Source of the DNA: Luidia sarsii
Lineage: Eukaryota > Echinodermata > Asteroidea > Paxillosida > Luidiidae
NCBI GenBank assembly: GCA_949987565.1
Contig: OX465109.1
Coordinates: 9,462,627 to 9,526,626 of the forward strand
Direction: 5' to 3'
Length of the DNA stretch: 64,000 bases
How positions within the stretch are numbered: position 1 is the first letter of the stretch; each line of letters opens with the position of its first letter. The translations under genes and the position numbers were made by a program. Below the pieces are notes generated by a model. The model did no database searches, was not told the DNA's origin, and saw nothing but the letters and a program-made list of their open reading frames with translations. Below are positions 23,373 through 36,800 of this stretch, piece by piece.

Positions 23373-24389
23373 GGTGGCTCGGCGATTTGTCTCAGTAGAT
23401 AGCCGATTAATTGTCCCCGCTGTAAAGGCTTTGAGGAATCTGATGAGGTCTGTGCGGAGCCACCGATTTCACAGGTGAACGCCTGGTGCGCGATGCGGTA
23501 TAGGAGCTGAAAATAATGAGAACTGATCGTACAGGATGCATGGGCTGTAGGTCGGCCAGTCCCTCGATACCTTTCGTGGGCGTGGAGTCACGTCAGTCAC
23601 TATGGAGGTTGACGAAATAAAAGGCTTAGGCTCGGACTTAGGCTTCGGTCATAATTATTTCTCATACCCGTATATATATGTCATATAGGCATCTAAAAAC
23701 AAGCGTTTGGCCCCAGTTTTTCGATGAATACTCCGTACGTACTTATCAAGCCAACAAACCTTCAATTTTCGGAGACAAACCACAAACTCGATTTTCATGT
23801 TTTGCCTGAGACGGAAGACGAAGTCTGAGCTCGAGCCTGGTCGACGGATTCACAAAGGGCCTTTGTTTGTGGTGGGACTGTGGTACACGGTAATACAATG
23901 GCCGTGTCCACAATCACGTGCGCACCACTCGACGCGACACAGGATATTAAAACCAGTACAATAATACGAGTGACAGGCTAGAAGTTATGACCATACCAAT
24001 TCAATTTTTCATTATCATTAATTTCAGAGTGTGGGCCCATCAAAATACAATGATTATCATAATGTAAGAAGCGAGAGGGTAATAATTGTTAAAAAATACC
24101 TGATGCTGCATCTTTTCCCTTCCTTCTGTTCTGATCCATTTGCCTCGCAGCAAAAGGTTTTGCGAAATACTAATATTTAAGGAATACGATTTAAGAAATC
24201 GTATTTCTGTCCTGTCAATGTGTCCTTTTCATTAAATAATGTACATGCAGAGCAAACTTGTGCAGTACCTATATAGATCCGGGCGCGAACCAAACGGACT
24301 TTCCAATGAAGTTCGAAAAACTTCTAACTTCGACAGTGATAATGGAAGAAATTTTCCATTCAGTTGTCAATTACCTAAATCTCAAAATT

Positions 24390-24473
24390 TAGTGGGCCTG
24401 ACGTTTCGATCCTATATAGCAGGACCTTTCTCAAAGAAAGGTCCTGCTAGGATAGAAACGTCAGGCCCACTAA
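24390..24473. mobile_element. Family R hairpin in duplication copy 2
   Basis: Inverted repeat of AGTGGGCCTGACGTTTCGATCC; differs from copy 1 by a 4-bp TATA insertion in one arm and a GATAG variant in the other. Confidence 0.8.
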
Positions 24474-24863
24474 CGTAAATTTTGGGATTTAGGCTCTATG
24501 TATTGCAGGTCCTTTTAGTCAGTGACAAAGAGAGGTCTAGTATCTTTGTCAGTGAGCAGTTTGCAACAGTTTTTGTGTGAATTAACAGACTTCAGTTGTC
24601 AATTCCATGTATTGTATTGTCTGGCGTTTATATCACGCGAAAGAGGAGGGCTTCTGTGAGCGCCAGTTCTTTATTGACTTTGAACGAGATGACTGCCAAG
24701 CTCCAGGCCTCTATTAGGCCCTATGTGGTTTTCGTCGCTGCTGAGCAAAAATAAGTGCAACGGTGTTTAATTGGCTGGTCTCAAAACATGACGGTTGCTT
24801 ACCTGCATCAGTTGAACCTGTTGTTTCTTCTGGTTGCTATGCAACTAATGGGGTTTTATTATC

Positions 24864-25375
24864 TCTCGCTCGCTGTCTCTCTCTCTCTCTCCCTCTCCTT
24901 CACTCATGCACCTTTTTCCCCTCTCTATCTCTGCCTCTCTCACCAACTCTGCATTCCTTCCTCTGTCTCTGCCTGTCCCTCACCCACTATGCCCCTTCTC
25001 TGTCTCTTCTTCTCTCTCACCCACTCTGCCACCTCTCTGTCTCTGCCTCCCTCTCTCTCTCTCTTTCTCTCTCTATCTCTCTTTCTCTCTCTATCTCTCT
25101 TTCTCTCTTCCTCTCTCTCTCTCTCTCCCTCTCTCTATATCTCTCTATTTCTTTCTCTCTCCCTCCCTCCCCCTCTCTCTCTCTCTTCCTCTCTCCCCCT
25201 CTCCCTGCCTCCCTCCCTCTCTCTCTTCCCTCTCCCTCTCCCCCTCCCCCCTCTCTCCCTCTCCCCCTCCCCCTCTCTCCCCCTCTCTCTCTCTCTCCCC
25301 CTCCCCCTCTCTCTTCCTCTCTCCCTTTCTGCCTCCCCTCTCCATCTCTCTCTCTCTCCCACTCCCTCCCCTTTT
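24864..25375. repeat. CT-rich polypyrimidine tract (copy 2)
   Basis: ~510 bp CT tract, ~20 bp longer than in copy 1; no coding content. Confidence 0.97.
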
Positions 25376-25462
25376 TTGCATATTACTCTACTAATTCATT
25401 TAAAAGTATAGACACAAATAAGAACAGACATCATTATCATACAATATTAGATTTGAAAAAAA

Positions 25463-25849
25463 TAATTTAAAAACCTTTAATTAAATCAAAAGCTTTCAGT
25501 ACATAATGTCATTTTTGTTATTGCAATAGTCATTTAAGACTGCTTGACAAAATTTTGGATAATTGCATAACATGCTGTTATCAATGGATGGAAGGGTGAA
25601 TTAAATGAACAAAATACTCGCTAATCAAAAGAAAACCCGCGAAATGTTTGAACTGAATTACTAATGCTCAAGATTGATCTTTTCCTCGTCTAGTAATCGC
25701 AGAATCCAATGATTTGAAAATCATGTTCTTGATTTTTTTTTGAGAAACAAGATGAGATTTTGCTCACCAGATGCCAATAGGACGATGATCAATTGATGGG
25801 TGTATCTTGAGTGATTGACAACTGATCAATTGCCGCTATACATTATTCG
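25463..25849. other. No gene recognised
   Basis: AT-rich spacer between the duplicated block and a SINE-2 copy. Confidence 0.5.
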
Positions 25850-26036
25850 AATCCGCCACACGACCTCGACCAGCTCGGTGGTTAAATCAGTGGTTAAGAC
25901 GTCTGCACTAGAAAGCAGGAGCTGCGGGTTCAAATCTCACCCGAGCTGCCTGAAATGCTTTCGTCAGGCATTGGGCAAAGCACTGAGCATCCAATGCTTA
26001 TCAAGTCCGTCAGGCAGTGCAAACCCTTTTTGAGTT
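25850..26036 (+). mobile_element. SINE-2 (tRNA-derived)
   Basis: tRNA-like head CAGCTCGGTGGTTAA...GGGTTCAAATCTC (A- and B-box-like), then a body with CAGGCATTGGGCAAAGCACTGAGC and GTGCAAACCCTTTTTGAGTTA. Other copies: 32150-32310, 33575-33715, 44205-44285, 63130-63300, 63390-63560. Confidence 0.8.
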
Positions 26037-26195
26037 AAATTCTACTCGACGCATACATCATGCTCTATCAATTGATCCAACATTTGATCCAATTAACATT
26101 AATCATTGCAAAATTTAGAGTTCCTGATGTTTCTTCACAGCAGAACCTACCTCAAAGACCTTTGAAAATAATGATGCAGATCTTACTAGGATCAA

Positions 26196-26472
26196 TAAAG
26201 CTGTGTCCGCACTGGACTTTTTTTTTACCGAGCCCGTGGGTAACATTCCAATGGGTAAATCTTCCCAGCGTCCGCACTTGGACTATTGACTCGGGTAAAC
26301 TAACCTGGTCAATTTAACCGGGAAGAAGTTGGTCAGTTAAACTACCCATTCGAGTCGGGTAAGTTACCTGGGAGGAAAACTTCCTGGGCTGTCCGCATTG
26401 CAATTAAAATGGTCAAGTTACCCCTTTGCGCGGTTAGTCTACCCAAATTAAGTCCAGTGCGGACAGGGCTTA
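26196..26472. mobile_element. TGTCCGCACTGGACTT inverted-repeat element
   Basis: ~277 bp; left end AAGCTGTGTCCGCACTGGAC, right end GTCCAGTGCGGACAGGGCTT. Interior has further GGGTAA/TTACCC inversions. Lies just 3' of HACL1. Confidence 0.85.
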
Positions 26473-26579
26473 AGTCAGGCCTACTACATTGCATAATTTG
26501 TTGCATTTTAATAGGCAGTTTAAAAGATTGGCAAAGACTAGCTGACTATTAATTTTGGAAGGATGTCACCTACATGTAT

Positions 26580-26668
26580 AAGGGCTGGATAACTCAGATG
26601 GTAAGACCACTGGTACACAAATCCAGAAATATTGGGTTCAAATCCCGGTCCAGTCAAGGTTTACTTGA
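26580..26668 (+). mobile_element. SINE-1 head (tRNA-like)
   Basis: GGGCTGGATAACTCAGATGG...GGGTTCAAATCCCGGTCCAG. A- and B-box-like motifs, but repeated many times and with an atypical anticodon arm, so a SINE rather than a tRNA gene. Confidence 0.75.
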
Positions 26669-26924
26669 CTGGACCGGGATTTGAACATAAATATGAAAAC
26701 ATTCTTATGCCAATTTTTTTTTATGTTCCAATGATTGCACACACTGATATCTCACACTGGTCAAAGCTGTGGAATGGTTGCAATAATGAAAGCACGCAAA
26801 AGGACTTTTCATCTGGTTGCCCTTGGCGTGAAACCCGAGACCTGTCCTGCCCTGACAGGCCAAGCCGGAGTGCAAGCCACAGTCATGCGGAGAGGGTTGT
26901 CTAGCGACAGAGGTCATCAGGCGG

Positions 26925-29900
26925 CTACAGCTTGCTCTCACTCCGGGTCAGCCAGTCAAATTCCTGCAAGAGAAAACGGACGCTTGCGTTCAGTTTGGCG
27001 ACAGGGGAGAGAGGAGGACTCCAATGCAAGCCCCTGCCTCTCTCCATCTCTGGCTCTGGCTGTAAGAATCCGGAGCCAGCCACATAGAGTTGGTTAGCCA
27101 ACTTGGGGCTCACTGAAGGTGTTTACCAAATGAAGGCTTAGGCTCAGGCTTAGGCTTCGGTCATATGTAGTAATGTAGAACCTTCACAAGACAAGCACAA
27201 CAGGGATGTAAGTGCAACCTCATCTCACTATGAACATCTAAACCATGAAAATATTCGCTTCTCTGACCTGATAAGGACATCTTCTGGACATCTTCACCGT
27301 GAAAAAACCCTGAAAATCTAGGGTGGCAAGCTCCAGCCTTGAGGGATGGCTAATTTAATTACCAGTAGGGACCACCAGCCCCCATAGAGGTACTGTATGG
27401 TGTCCTTGTAACCATCACTCCCAGATAATTCTAAATTGTCTCTAACCGTTTACCACCAGGAATGTGGCCTAGGAGACCACTGGTGAAAACACCGTGAAAA
27501 TGACTTGGCTAACTGTGTGCCATGAAATAAGGGTGAAAACACGGTGAATTTTCTTTTCACGGCTAAATGCCATTTTCACCCTATTTTCATAGTGTCTGAC
27601 ATGTTTGTACAGCAAGGACAAGTTGAAATGATATAGGAGGGTTTGCGGTGACACCATGTATAAGGTCTCTAAAAGAAGAGGTATTGTTCTGAAAAGAGCC
27701 TCAGGTTCTTTTCAGAACCATACCTCTTCCTAAAGAGACCTTATACATGGTGCCACTACAAACCCTCCTATAGAGTTATCACTCGGGTTCTTTTCAGAAC
27801 CATACCTCTTCCTAAAGAGACCTCATACATGGTGTCACCGCAAACCCTCCTATAGAGTTATCACTCGGGTTCTTTTCAGAACCATACCTCTTCCTAAAGA
27901 GACCTTATACATGGTGTCACCGCAAACCCTCCTATAGAGTTATCACTTGGGTTCTTTTCAGAACCATACCTCTTCTTTAAGAGACCTTATACATGGTGTC
28001 ACCGCAAACCCTCCTATAGAGTTATCACTCGGGTTCTTTTCAGAACCATACCTCTTCCTAAAGAGACCTTATACATGGTGTCACCGTAAACCCTCCTATA
28101 GAGTTATCACTCAGGTTCTTTTCAGAATCATACCTCTTCCTTTAAGAGACCTTATACATGGTGTCACCGCAAACCCTCCTATAGAGTTATCAATCTGTTT
28201 TTTTTTCAGAACCATACCTCTTCTTTAAGAGACCTTATACATGGTGTCACCGCAAACCCTCCTATAGAGTTATCACTCGGGTTCTTTTCAGAACCATACC
28301 TCTTCCTAAAGAGACCTTATACATGGTGTCACCGCAAACCCTCCTATAGAGTTATCACTCGGGTTCTTTTCAGAACCATACCTCTTCTTTAAGAGACCTA
28401 ATACATGGTGTCACTGCAAACCCTCCTATAGAGTTATCACTCGGGTTCTTTTCAGAACCATACCTCTTCCTAAAGAGACCTTATACATGGTGTCACCGCA
28501 AACCCTCCTATAGAGTTATCACTCAGGTTCTTTTCAGAACCATACCTCTTCTTTAAGAGACCTTATACACGGTGTCACCGCAAACCCTCCTATAGAGTTA
28601 TCACTCAGGTTCTTTTCAGAACAATACCTCTTCCTTTAAGAGACCTTATACATGGTGTCACCGCAAACCCTCCTGTATTGTTTCACCCACCATGCAAAGT
28701 CTTATTTAAGTTGCAATCACATCTGCATGTCGAGGATCTGACCTGTTTTTTCCTGGAGGACAGTGGGTTGATGGCAACGTTGATGACGACTGGCTGGGTG
28801 GCGTACTTGGTCAGGCTCTCCTGAAGGGCGCCCTCTAGCTGCGAGGGGGTCGTGACAAAGTAGCCCTTCCCACCAAACGCTTTGATCACCTTTTCATAGC
28901 GAGCTTCGGGCATAAGGCAAGTAGCTGGTACACTGAATGAAAACATGAAAGCACAGAATTCTTTGTTTTTCTTAAAGTTGAAGTGAAATGCATGGGCTTT
29001 TGCAGAAAAGAAACCCATTTCGGATGGATGGTCGGTCAGCGATTCAAGCCAAGGTTAGGAACACGGTTTCTTTCACGGAAGTTGTGGAGGGAAAGTACAT
29101 GGAATGATATAAAAGAACTCAAAGTTTACAAGTCAATAGGGACTGGCACTTAAACCCATGCTTCTGACTGTCTGAGATAGCTGCCAACCTATCTTAAAGG
29201 AAATTAGGAATACTTCTGCTAAAAAAGATAAATCACAAAGCAAACAACATATGAATATTTGTATTTCTAAGCCAACAATCGGAATCTTTTTTCAAGAGCT
29301 TGTAAAAAGTGATGCATTTTTACAAAAAAAGAGAGGAATGATTCCTCCAAAATAGGAATGGTTGGATCGTGGTTTTGAGGCTTTGTCCGAGTTTGGATTT
29401 CGAGCGTGAACCTACAGGTAGCTTTATAGGGAAGACCCACCCCTCGCTCACAGCGAAACAAACACTACAACAACTTACTAGAGTCCTCGATCCTCGGCCT
29501 CGATATCTTGCCAGGTCTCCTTCTCAATGCCAAAGCCGATGCCGTTATTGTTCAAGATGATCATGAGAACGGGCAGGTTGTACCTTTAGGAAGCATTGCA
29601 GTATATCTGATGTTAGCAATAGTTAGCTAATAACCAGTGTTTTTTTTTTTTTCTCAATTTGTTTAAAAATTACTCCCCACAAGTTGTCTTTTGTTTGCTT
29701 GACTTAAAGGCCCAATACAACATTGGGAAGATCGGAAAACATCGATGTCCACAGATTTCCTTCTAATTTACCGGTACACAGTTTGTAGATTGGGAATGAT
29801 AGAATCCTCATGTTGAAATCTTACGGTCTGGGATGCTGTACTTCCCTAGAAATCTTCACTCAAACATCGACAAATAGTTTATCACTCGCAAGTCATAAAC

Positions 29901-32900
29901 TATTTCTTACACTACAGAATGGTGCAAAAAACGTGACTTTTTTTTTACCATTTTCTACTTTCTCAGATCACCATTTCAGCTAAAACTTTCGCAGGATTGT
30001 TATTGGGGGGTGTTTAATGGTTTAACACACAAACTGTGGCAATCTTTTCACCTTTACCGATGTTGCATTGGGCCTTTAATGGTTCAATGCTTTTGACTGG
30101 CGCCCCAACCCACAGCAATGATAATTGGCTATTTATGCAGGCCACCATCTAAGGGCCGGAAAAAATCGATCTCCACGGATTTCCTTCAAATTTACACAGT
30201 TTGTAGATGGTCATGATAGTATCCTCATGTTGAGGCCTGAGGCCTGGGATACAAATTACTCAAATACAGTAATTAGTCATTGAAGTAATTTTTGTCATTT
30301 TTTTAATTAAAAAAGAAAAAATCTAAACAAGATTAGTCTCATTCTCTACTCACCGGCAGATGGTCTCCATCTCCATGCCGGAGAAGCCAAAGGCGCTGTC
30401 GCCTTCCACGCAGACGATCCTCTTGCCCGGCCACCGATCCCTGGCCAGCAGGGCTGCTGCTATGGAGAAGCCCAGGCCCACACCCATGGTGCCAAAGGTG
30501 CCCGCATCCAGCCTGAGTAGGAAAAACCCAAACGGATGCGGTCAAAATCAAACAAGTTTTCTGCCGGTAAAATGGACACCCCTGTTGGGTATCACTTCAA
30601 TCTCCCTGATCATTCGATATCAGATATGAGTGTACTGGGCATAGAATCCCTTGGTCACCGTAGTAATGCTGTCCGTCTTAGCCGTGAGAAAATGTGGATG
30701 AAGCATCTTCGGACTATTCAACCACATGGTCTCAACATCCAGGAGGGTAATGACTAACACCATGCAGCTTTCTGATAATCCTTCTTTTGTGTTCACTCCT
30801 CCACACTTCTCTCTTTGATCTTTCCCCCTCTTCTCACTAATCCCTACCCTACTCCTTGCCCTTCCCTTTGATCTCACCCTACCAGCTTTACTCTTTGTCC
30901 TTTGTTTCTCATCCGTGTCCTATTCACTCTCTTCCCCCTTCCTTTGTGTACATGTATCTGTGTTGTCCTTGTCACTCTGCCTTTGAGAAAGGTCCTGCTA
31001 GGATCGAAACGTCAGGCCCACTAAATTTTAAGATTTGCATTTTGGTAATTTTAGTCAGTAAGCAGTTTGCAACATTTTTGTATATCACTTTAAGTTTTTT
31101 TGCCTGACGAACAAAGGGAAAGCTGACTGCGGGGAACTTTGGAACAAATTCAGGTAGGCCTAGGGAATAACCAACTCCAATGGCTACTTTCACCAGTCAA
31201 ACTCTGCCCAGTCAAAGTGACCTGTGAGCTGTGGTGGATTTCACCAACTTGCTTGCAACTTGAAAAAATTGGCAGAGAAAACTTTTACTGGACCGGGACT
31301 TGAACCCAAGACCTTTGGATTAACGTACCAGTGCTCTTCCATCTGAGCTATCTTGAAAAAAATTGGCAAAGAAAAATTTGACTGGACCGGGACTTGAACC
31401 CAAGACCTCTGGATTAACGTACCAGTGCTCTTCCATCTGAGCTATCTTGAAAAAATTGGCAAAGAAAACTTTGACCGGACCGGGACTTGAACCCAAGACC
31501 TCTGGATTAACGTACCAGTGCTCTTCCATCTGAGCTATCTTGAAAAAAATTGGCAAAGAAAAATTTGACCGGACCGGGACTTGAACCCAAGACCTCTGAA
31601 TTAACGTACCAGTGCTCTTCCATCAGAGCTATTCAGCTATTAGATGGCGGCCACTGGTCTAGATAGTTCACTGGTCTTTGCAATCTTTTTAATTTTTACA
31701 TCAATTCAGTATATATGTCTGTCCCTCTTGCTTTTCCAGTTTTGATCAAGGTTACTTTTATTTAAATCTCTTTAAAAGGTTTTTTGTTTTTTTTCGGGGG
31801 GGGGGGGTTGCTGAAGTTGTTGTAGCTGCTATCCGTGGGCAAGGGGGACAGCCATATGTCTGACCTGTGGCGTGGTGAGTGGTTGAGTAGCACTGTCCTG
31901 CCTATATCCATGGAGCTGGAGCCTTCGCTGACAATGATGGAATCTCGTGGAAGCAGCTTCTGAATCTGTGGGGCCGTAAGCAAGCATGGGGGAAATATTT
32001 CATAGAGCTGCTTCAGCACCCAACATTTGCTCAAGCAACAAAAGTCGCGATTCGTAGGATCAGCTTGCCAAGACCTTTCCTGCTGTCGAGCAGAATTTCA
32101 CGCTTAAGCGGCTCTAGGAAATTGGGCCCTCCGGTCTACTCTTAACTCACTGAGTGTTTGCCCTTCACAGCGTGTAATGAACACTGCGGAGTGCTCAGTG
32201 CTTTGCCCTGCTGGCCTGCTGAAGGAAATATCCAGACAGCTCGGGTTCGAATCTACAACTCCTGCTTTCTAATGCAGACTCTTTAATGACCTGAGCACCA
32301 AGCTGTTTAACCCATGTCTGCCGAGTTACGGGATTTGCAGTGGGTTTCCCGTAGGAACTGGATCGGCCATGTGCTGAGAAAGGACCCATCTGACGACTGC
32401 GCTGTGGCCTTAGGGTGGACGCCGGAAGGAAGAAGGAAAAGAGGTCGTCCCAAAACAACACGGCGACGTATGGTGGAGGTTGAACGAAACGGTGCGGGCT
32501 GGAGCTCCTGGAGTGCGGTGCGCCATGCAGCCTCAGACCCACCCCAGTGAAAGTCAGATGTCCTAGCCTTATGTGCCTCCTGGAACTGAGATACTTTAGT
32601 TAGTTAGTTTTCCCGTAGGATGAAGAAAATGCGCAAATGCCGAACTAGGTGAAATTATATGGTCTATTTTTAGGTTTGTGAAAACGATGCCGTAATCCCA
32701 TTCACTGTTCTGTTGATTTGGTTCATGATATTTTAGATTTTCTAAATCATAATCAAGTAAATTTCCCACTTTTTCCCACTGGTGTATAGTTTGATGTACA
32801 AAAATGTCGCAAACTGCTTACTGACTAAAATTACCAAAATGCAAATCTAAACATTTAGTGGGCCTGACGTTTCGATCCTAGCAGGACCTTTCTCAAAGGC

Positions 32901-33818
32901 AGAGTGACAAGGACAAAACAGATACATGTACACAAAGGAAGGGTGAAGAGAGTGAATAGGACACGGATGACAAACAAAGGACAAAGAGTAAAGCTGGTAG
33001 GGTGAGATCAAAGGGAAGGGCAAGGAGTAGGGTAGTTTGGTATATAGTTTGTTTTTGGTTTTATGTTTGGGAAAAGCTGTCATTGGGAATTTTCTCTTGT
33101 AATGCATGTTTTTTTATTTTGTTGCTTGAGTGTAATAGTGGCTTATTAAGGCAGGAACAATTTTTATGTGCTGTGAACAGTCCTTGGCGGATATGGATTA
33201 AAGTTGTGCTGTGGATTCAAATCTGTGTAGTCGGCTAGTAGCAAGTTTGTACAGTGACTGAGGCTTGATGAAATTGACAGCTTGAGTTTGAGCTGACCTT
33301 GTCCAGGGCACAGTAGAAGCTCATGGGCACAGACTGGTCCGAGGCAAGTGCCAGGCTGGCCCTCGCGTTGGCCGCCACCTTGCTCTTGAGACTCTGCCAC
33401 CACTCCGTGTCGCTCGGATACCGCCAACCGGGAGTGTCCGCGCTGAAGGCGTTCAGCATCTTGGCAAAGGGGAGGAAGGGATAGAGGGCGAATCTAATAA
33501 CGAGGAATGGAAGCGACCGACAAAGTCATTTCCTGAAAATGACTGAAGGCCAACAAATTGTGCGACTGTGAGTGAGCGCTTAATACACGACCGAGAGATG
33601 CGACGTGGCCCAGTGCTTTACCCGATGCCTGATGAACAAATTCCTGGCAGTCTTGGGCGGGATTCGAACCCCCACTCATGCTTTCTAGTACAGATGTCTT
33701 GCACCGCTAACATTATGAGGTCCAACATACAACGCACTTCCTTCAAACCCTATAACACTAGACACACCAGTAGTAAAATTAAAAGTAAAATGAAAATTAG
33801 CAAACTGCAAAAGGCATA

Positions 33819-33868
<50 letters not shown>

Positions 33869-36800
33869 CCTCCCTCCCCATCTCCCCCTCTCTACCTCTC
33901 TTTCTATCTACCTCTCTCTACGGTATCTCTCTTCCCTCTCTCTCCCTCCCCCTCTCCCTCTCCCTCTCTCTCTCTCTCTCTCACTCTCTCACCTGTTTTG
34001 TCACTACATTGATGTCTCCTGCAATTCCAATTGTCCGATCACTTCCTGTGTTGTTTCCGAGTTCCTCTGGGCATACGTCTATCTAAATGGAAAATTTATA
34101 CATTCTTCTTAAGAATTCAAATAGAGCACTTCTTAAAAATTCTCACTAAAAAAAAAAAAAAAAATGAAAAAAAACATATTGACATAAATGACATTTTCAA
34201 AAACAGTGGAGCATTATTATTTTTAGTATTGAAGGACCTTTCTCAAAGGCAAAGCCTTTCTCAAAGCCCTTTGCCTTTCAGAAAGGTCCTGCTAGGATCG
34301 AAACGTCAGGCCCTCTTAACTTTTGAGATTGATGTATTGCAGGTCATTTTAGTCAGTTTTTGTATTTACTTCTTATTATTTAAAGCCCCTACACAACATT
34401 GGTCGAGGTCAAAGAATAGCATCCATACGTTGTCTGATCCAATGTATGCATGAAATAGCACACCTGTGAAAATTTCAGCTCAATCCGCCAACCGAGTCTC
34501 GAGAAAAATCATCAAAACCGCTTAATTTGTTTCGCGAAAATGCCGCATTTAACGCCGTACTGTTCTGAAAAATAGTTTAGATCTCGGTGAGACGTAAACT
34601 ATTTATTTTACTCATTTCTCCCAATTTACAACATTTTAGGCAGAAATATTTCAGTGAGAGGTTTCTACTACAAACCATCTTCAAACTGTATAAGTTTCCT
34701 GTAAATCTGTGAACATTTCTGTTTTTCGATCTTACCAATGTTGTGTAGGGGCTTTAACAGCCTACAGCAAGCAAATTGTAAATGTACAGTTATGTACAGG
34801 TATTTTCCTACTGGCCGTAACTGATAAATTATTGTACCTGGATACATTTGACATTAGGGTTGAACCTCGGGGGCAATCCAAAATGGAGGATCCAGTTCAG
34901 TCGAGCTCCGAGGAGGAGAATGACATCGGCCTGCAGCAATGCCCTGTGGGTAAACGTGGAGGAAGGAGACATCACTTAGCGTGTAAAAAGCAGCCTGAAA
35001 CATAATTTTATAATTGTCTTTAAGAAAAATAGCCCCCACCCTGGCAGAGACAAGTTGATTATAAGGGAGGCCACCATCTAAGGGCTGGATAGCTCAGATG
35101 GAAGAGCGCTGGTAGTTAACGGGCATGGAAACCACAATTAACCACACATGGTTTTTCCTGTGGGAGGGCCATGCACCAGGACATTCCACAGCGTGTTTTT
35201 TGTGGCGTCCTGTGGTATATGTGAGCCTACACCCCTGTGGGCACTGTGGTAAATTGTGGTATACAGTGTCTGTCCTGTGCGGGAGGTGCAAAGGGTTAGG
35301 GTTAATCCAGAGGTCTCGGGTTCAAGTCCCGGTCCGTCAGAGTTTTCTTTGCCATTTTTTCATTTTCCTTTTTTTGTTTTATTCTACAAAAATATAGGTA
35401 TTGTTATTTTAGTCATTGAATACAATTTCCTGTTATCTACTAATGTAACATTGAATAACATTTTCACTGGCTGGTCCAGATAAAAAAAAAACTAGCCTCA
35501 AACATAATTTCTTTGAATACCCTCTGTGTTGTAATTTGGTAATTTTGTAACTCATATTCAGCACATTGAGGCCTTTTCGGCAATTTGGCAACATAGATAT
35601 CTTGTTATTATTATTATTATAATTATTATTATTATTATGTACAATCGACGAACAATCGTACATACATACAGACAAACAACGACAAAATGACTGACAAACT
35701 GAACAAAATAAACAAATGAACGGAAATTGCAAATTAATTTCAGTCAAATTGCGTGAAAACTGCAAAGTCAAATTGAAAAATTAATGGTTGCAGGTTTATG
35801 ACTATAGTGCCCCACAATTGTTTTAATTTGTTCCAATGTTCCCAGTCAGTTTTTCATCTATTTGTTTAAATTAACAAAGTCGTTGGAAAACTTAAGCAAA
35901 CCATTTATTGACTTCATTGAATAAAGAGTATAATTTTTTTTTTTTTTTTTCAAACTCAACAGAAACTTGAAAGGAATTTTCAAAAAGTAAATAGAACTTA
36001 TAGATTACTAGAACAAATGACTCAAATGTAAACGAAGTTCTATAGCAAGGATTTAATTAAGTGATAAAATGTCTATTAATAATATACGCCCTTTAGAGCG
36101 CCTTTTCCAGGGATGCAAAGCGCTTGGGAAGAGTGCCAATACAAAGACGAGATCAGTGGACAACAAAACAAAGTAAAATTACAGGTTCCTATTGAACAAG
36201 TGAGTCTTAAGAAGTCTTTTGAACTGGTCAGTGGATGAAGCATTGCGGATGGAGGTTGGAAGAGCAGGATTAGAATGTCACAAGTCCTCACAACCTCTAC
36301 TTTTTCGAGTTTGGTAATCATAGGCATTGCTTGTATATGTAGTGTATATAATTACTATGTTTTCTGTACCTATTAATCATATATTAGTTTAGAGTAAAAT
36401 AATATGACCACATGTTTAATTAACCACAAGCATATGATATAGATTTTGAAATTATTTTTCAAATCCAATATTTTATGATTATGATGTTTGTTCTAATTTG
36501 TGTCTAGACTATCTTTTTTTAAATAAATAATATGCAAACAAAAAGTTGCAAACTGCTTAATGACTAAAATCACCAAAGTGCAAATATCAAAAATGGGCCT
36601 GATTTTTTAGATTTATTTATTTTTTCCCATTTAATTCATGCACAATGTGTTTTTTTCTTGCGAATCCGCCAGCGCCTTCTGCGGGCGGGAGTGCCCCTTT
36701 AATGTTATGCTAATGCCGCTGCCCTTCAGAGTAGCGTTTACCGGGCCGGGAGGTCAAAGGTTGAAACACGACCGCAGTTGTCTGGACTGCGGTTATTTGG

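Larger units (their letters stand above)
19960..25462. repeat. Tandem segmental duplication, copy 2 (~5.50 kb)
   Basis: Second unit of the direct duplication; it starts at the junction where the T-rich CTTTTTCGGAAAG sequence reappears and ends at GATTTGAAAAAAA near 25462, matching the end of copy 1 near 19960. Scattered substitutions and a longer CT tract distinguish the copies. Confidence 0.95.

Noticed and set aside
25860..25950. tRNA gene in the CAGCTCGGTGGTTAA sequence
   Set aside because: Repeated six times with the same tail; tRNA-derived SINE.
32195..32542. 115-codon minus-strand frame
   Set aside because: Opposite strand of the LINE fragment and SINE-2; no domain.
34709..35005. Plus-strand 98-codon frame, first considered as a BEN gene exon
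   Set aside because: The minus strand encodes HACL1 exon 10 ([15 protein letters not shown]) with proper splice sites; the plus frame is its shadow.
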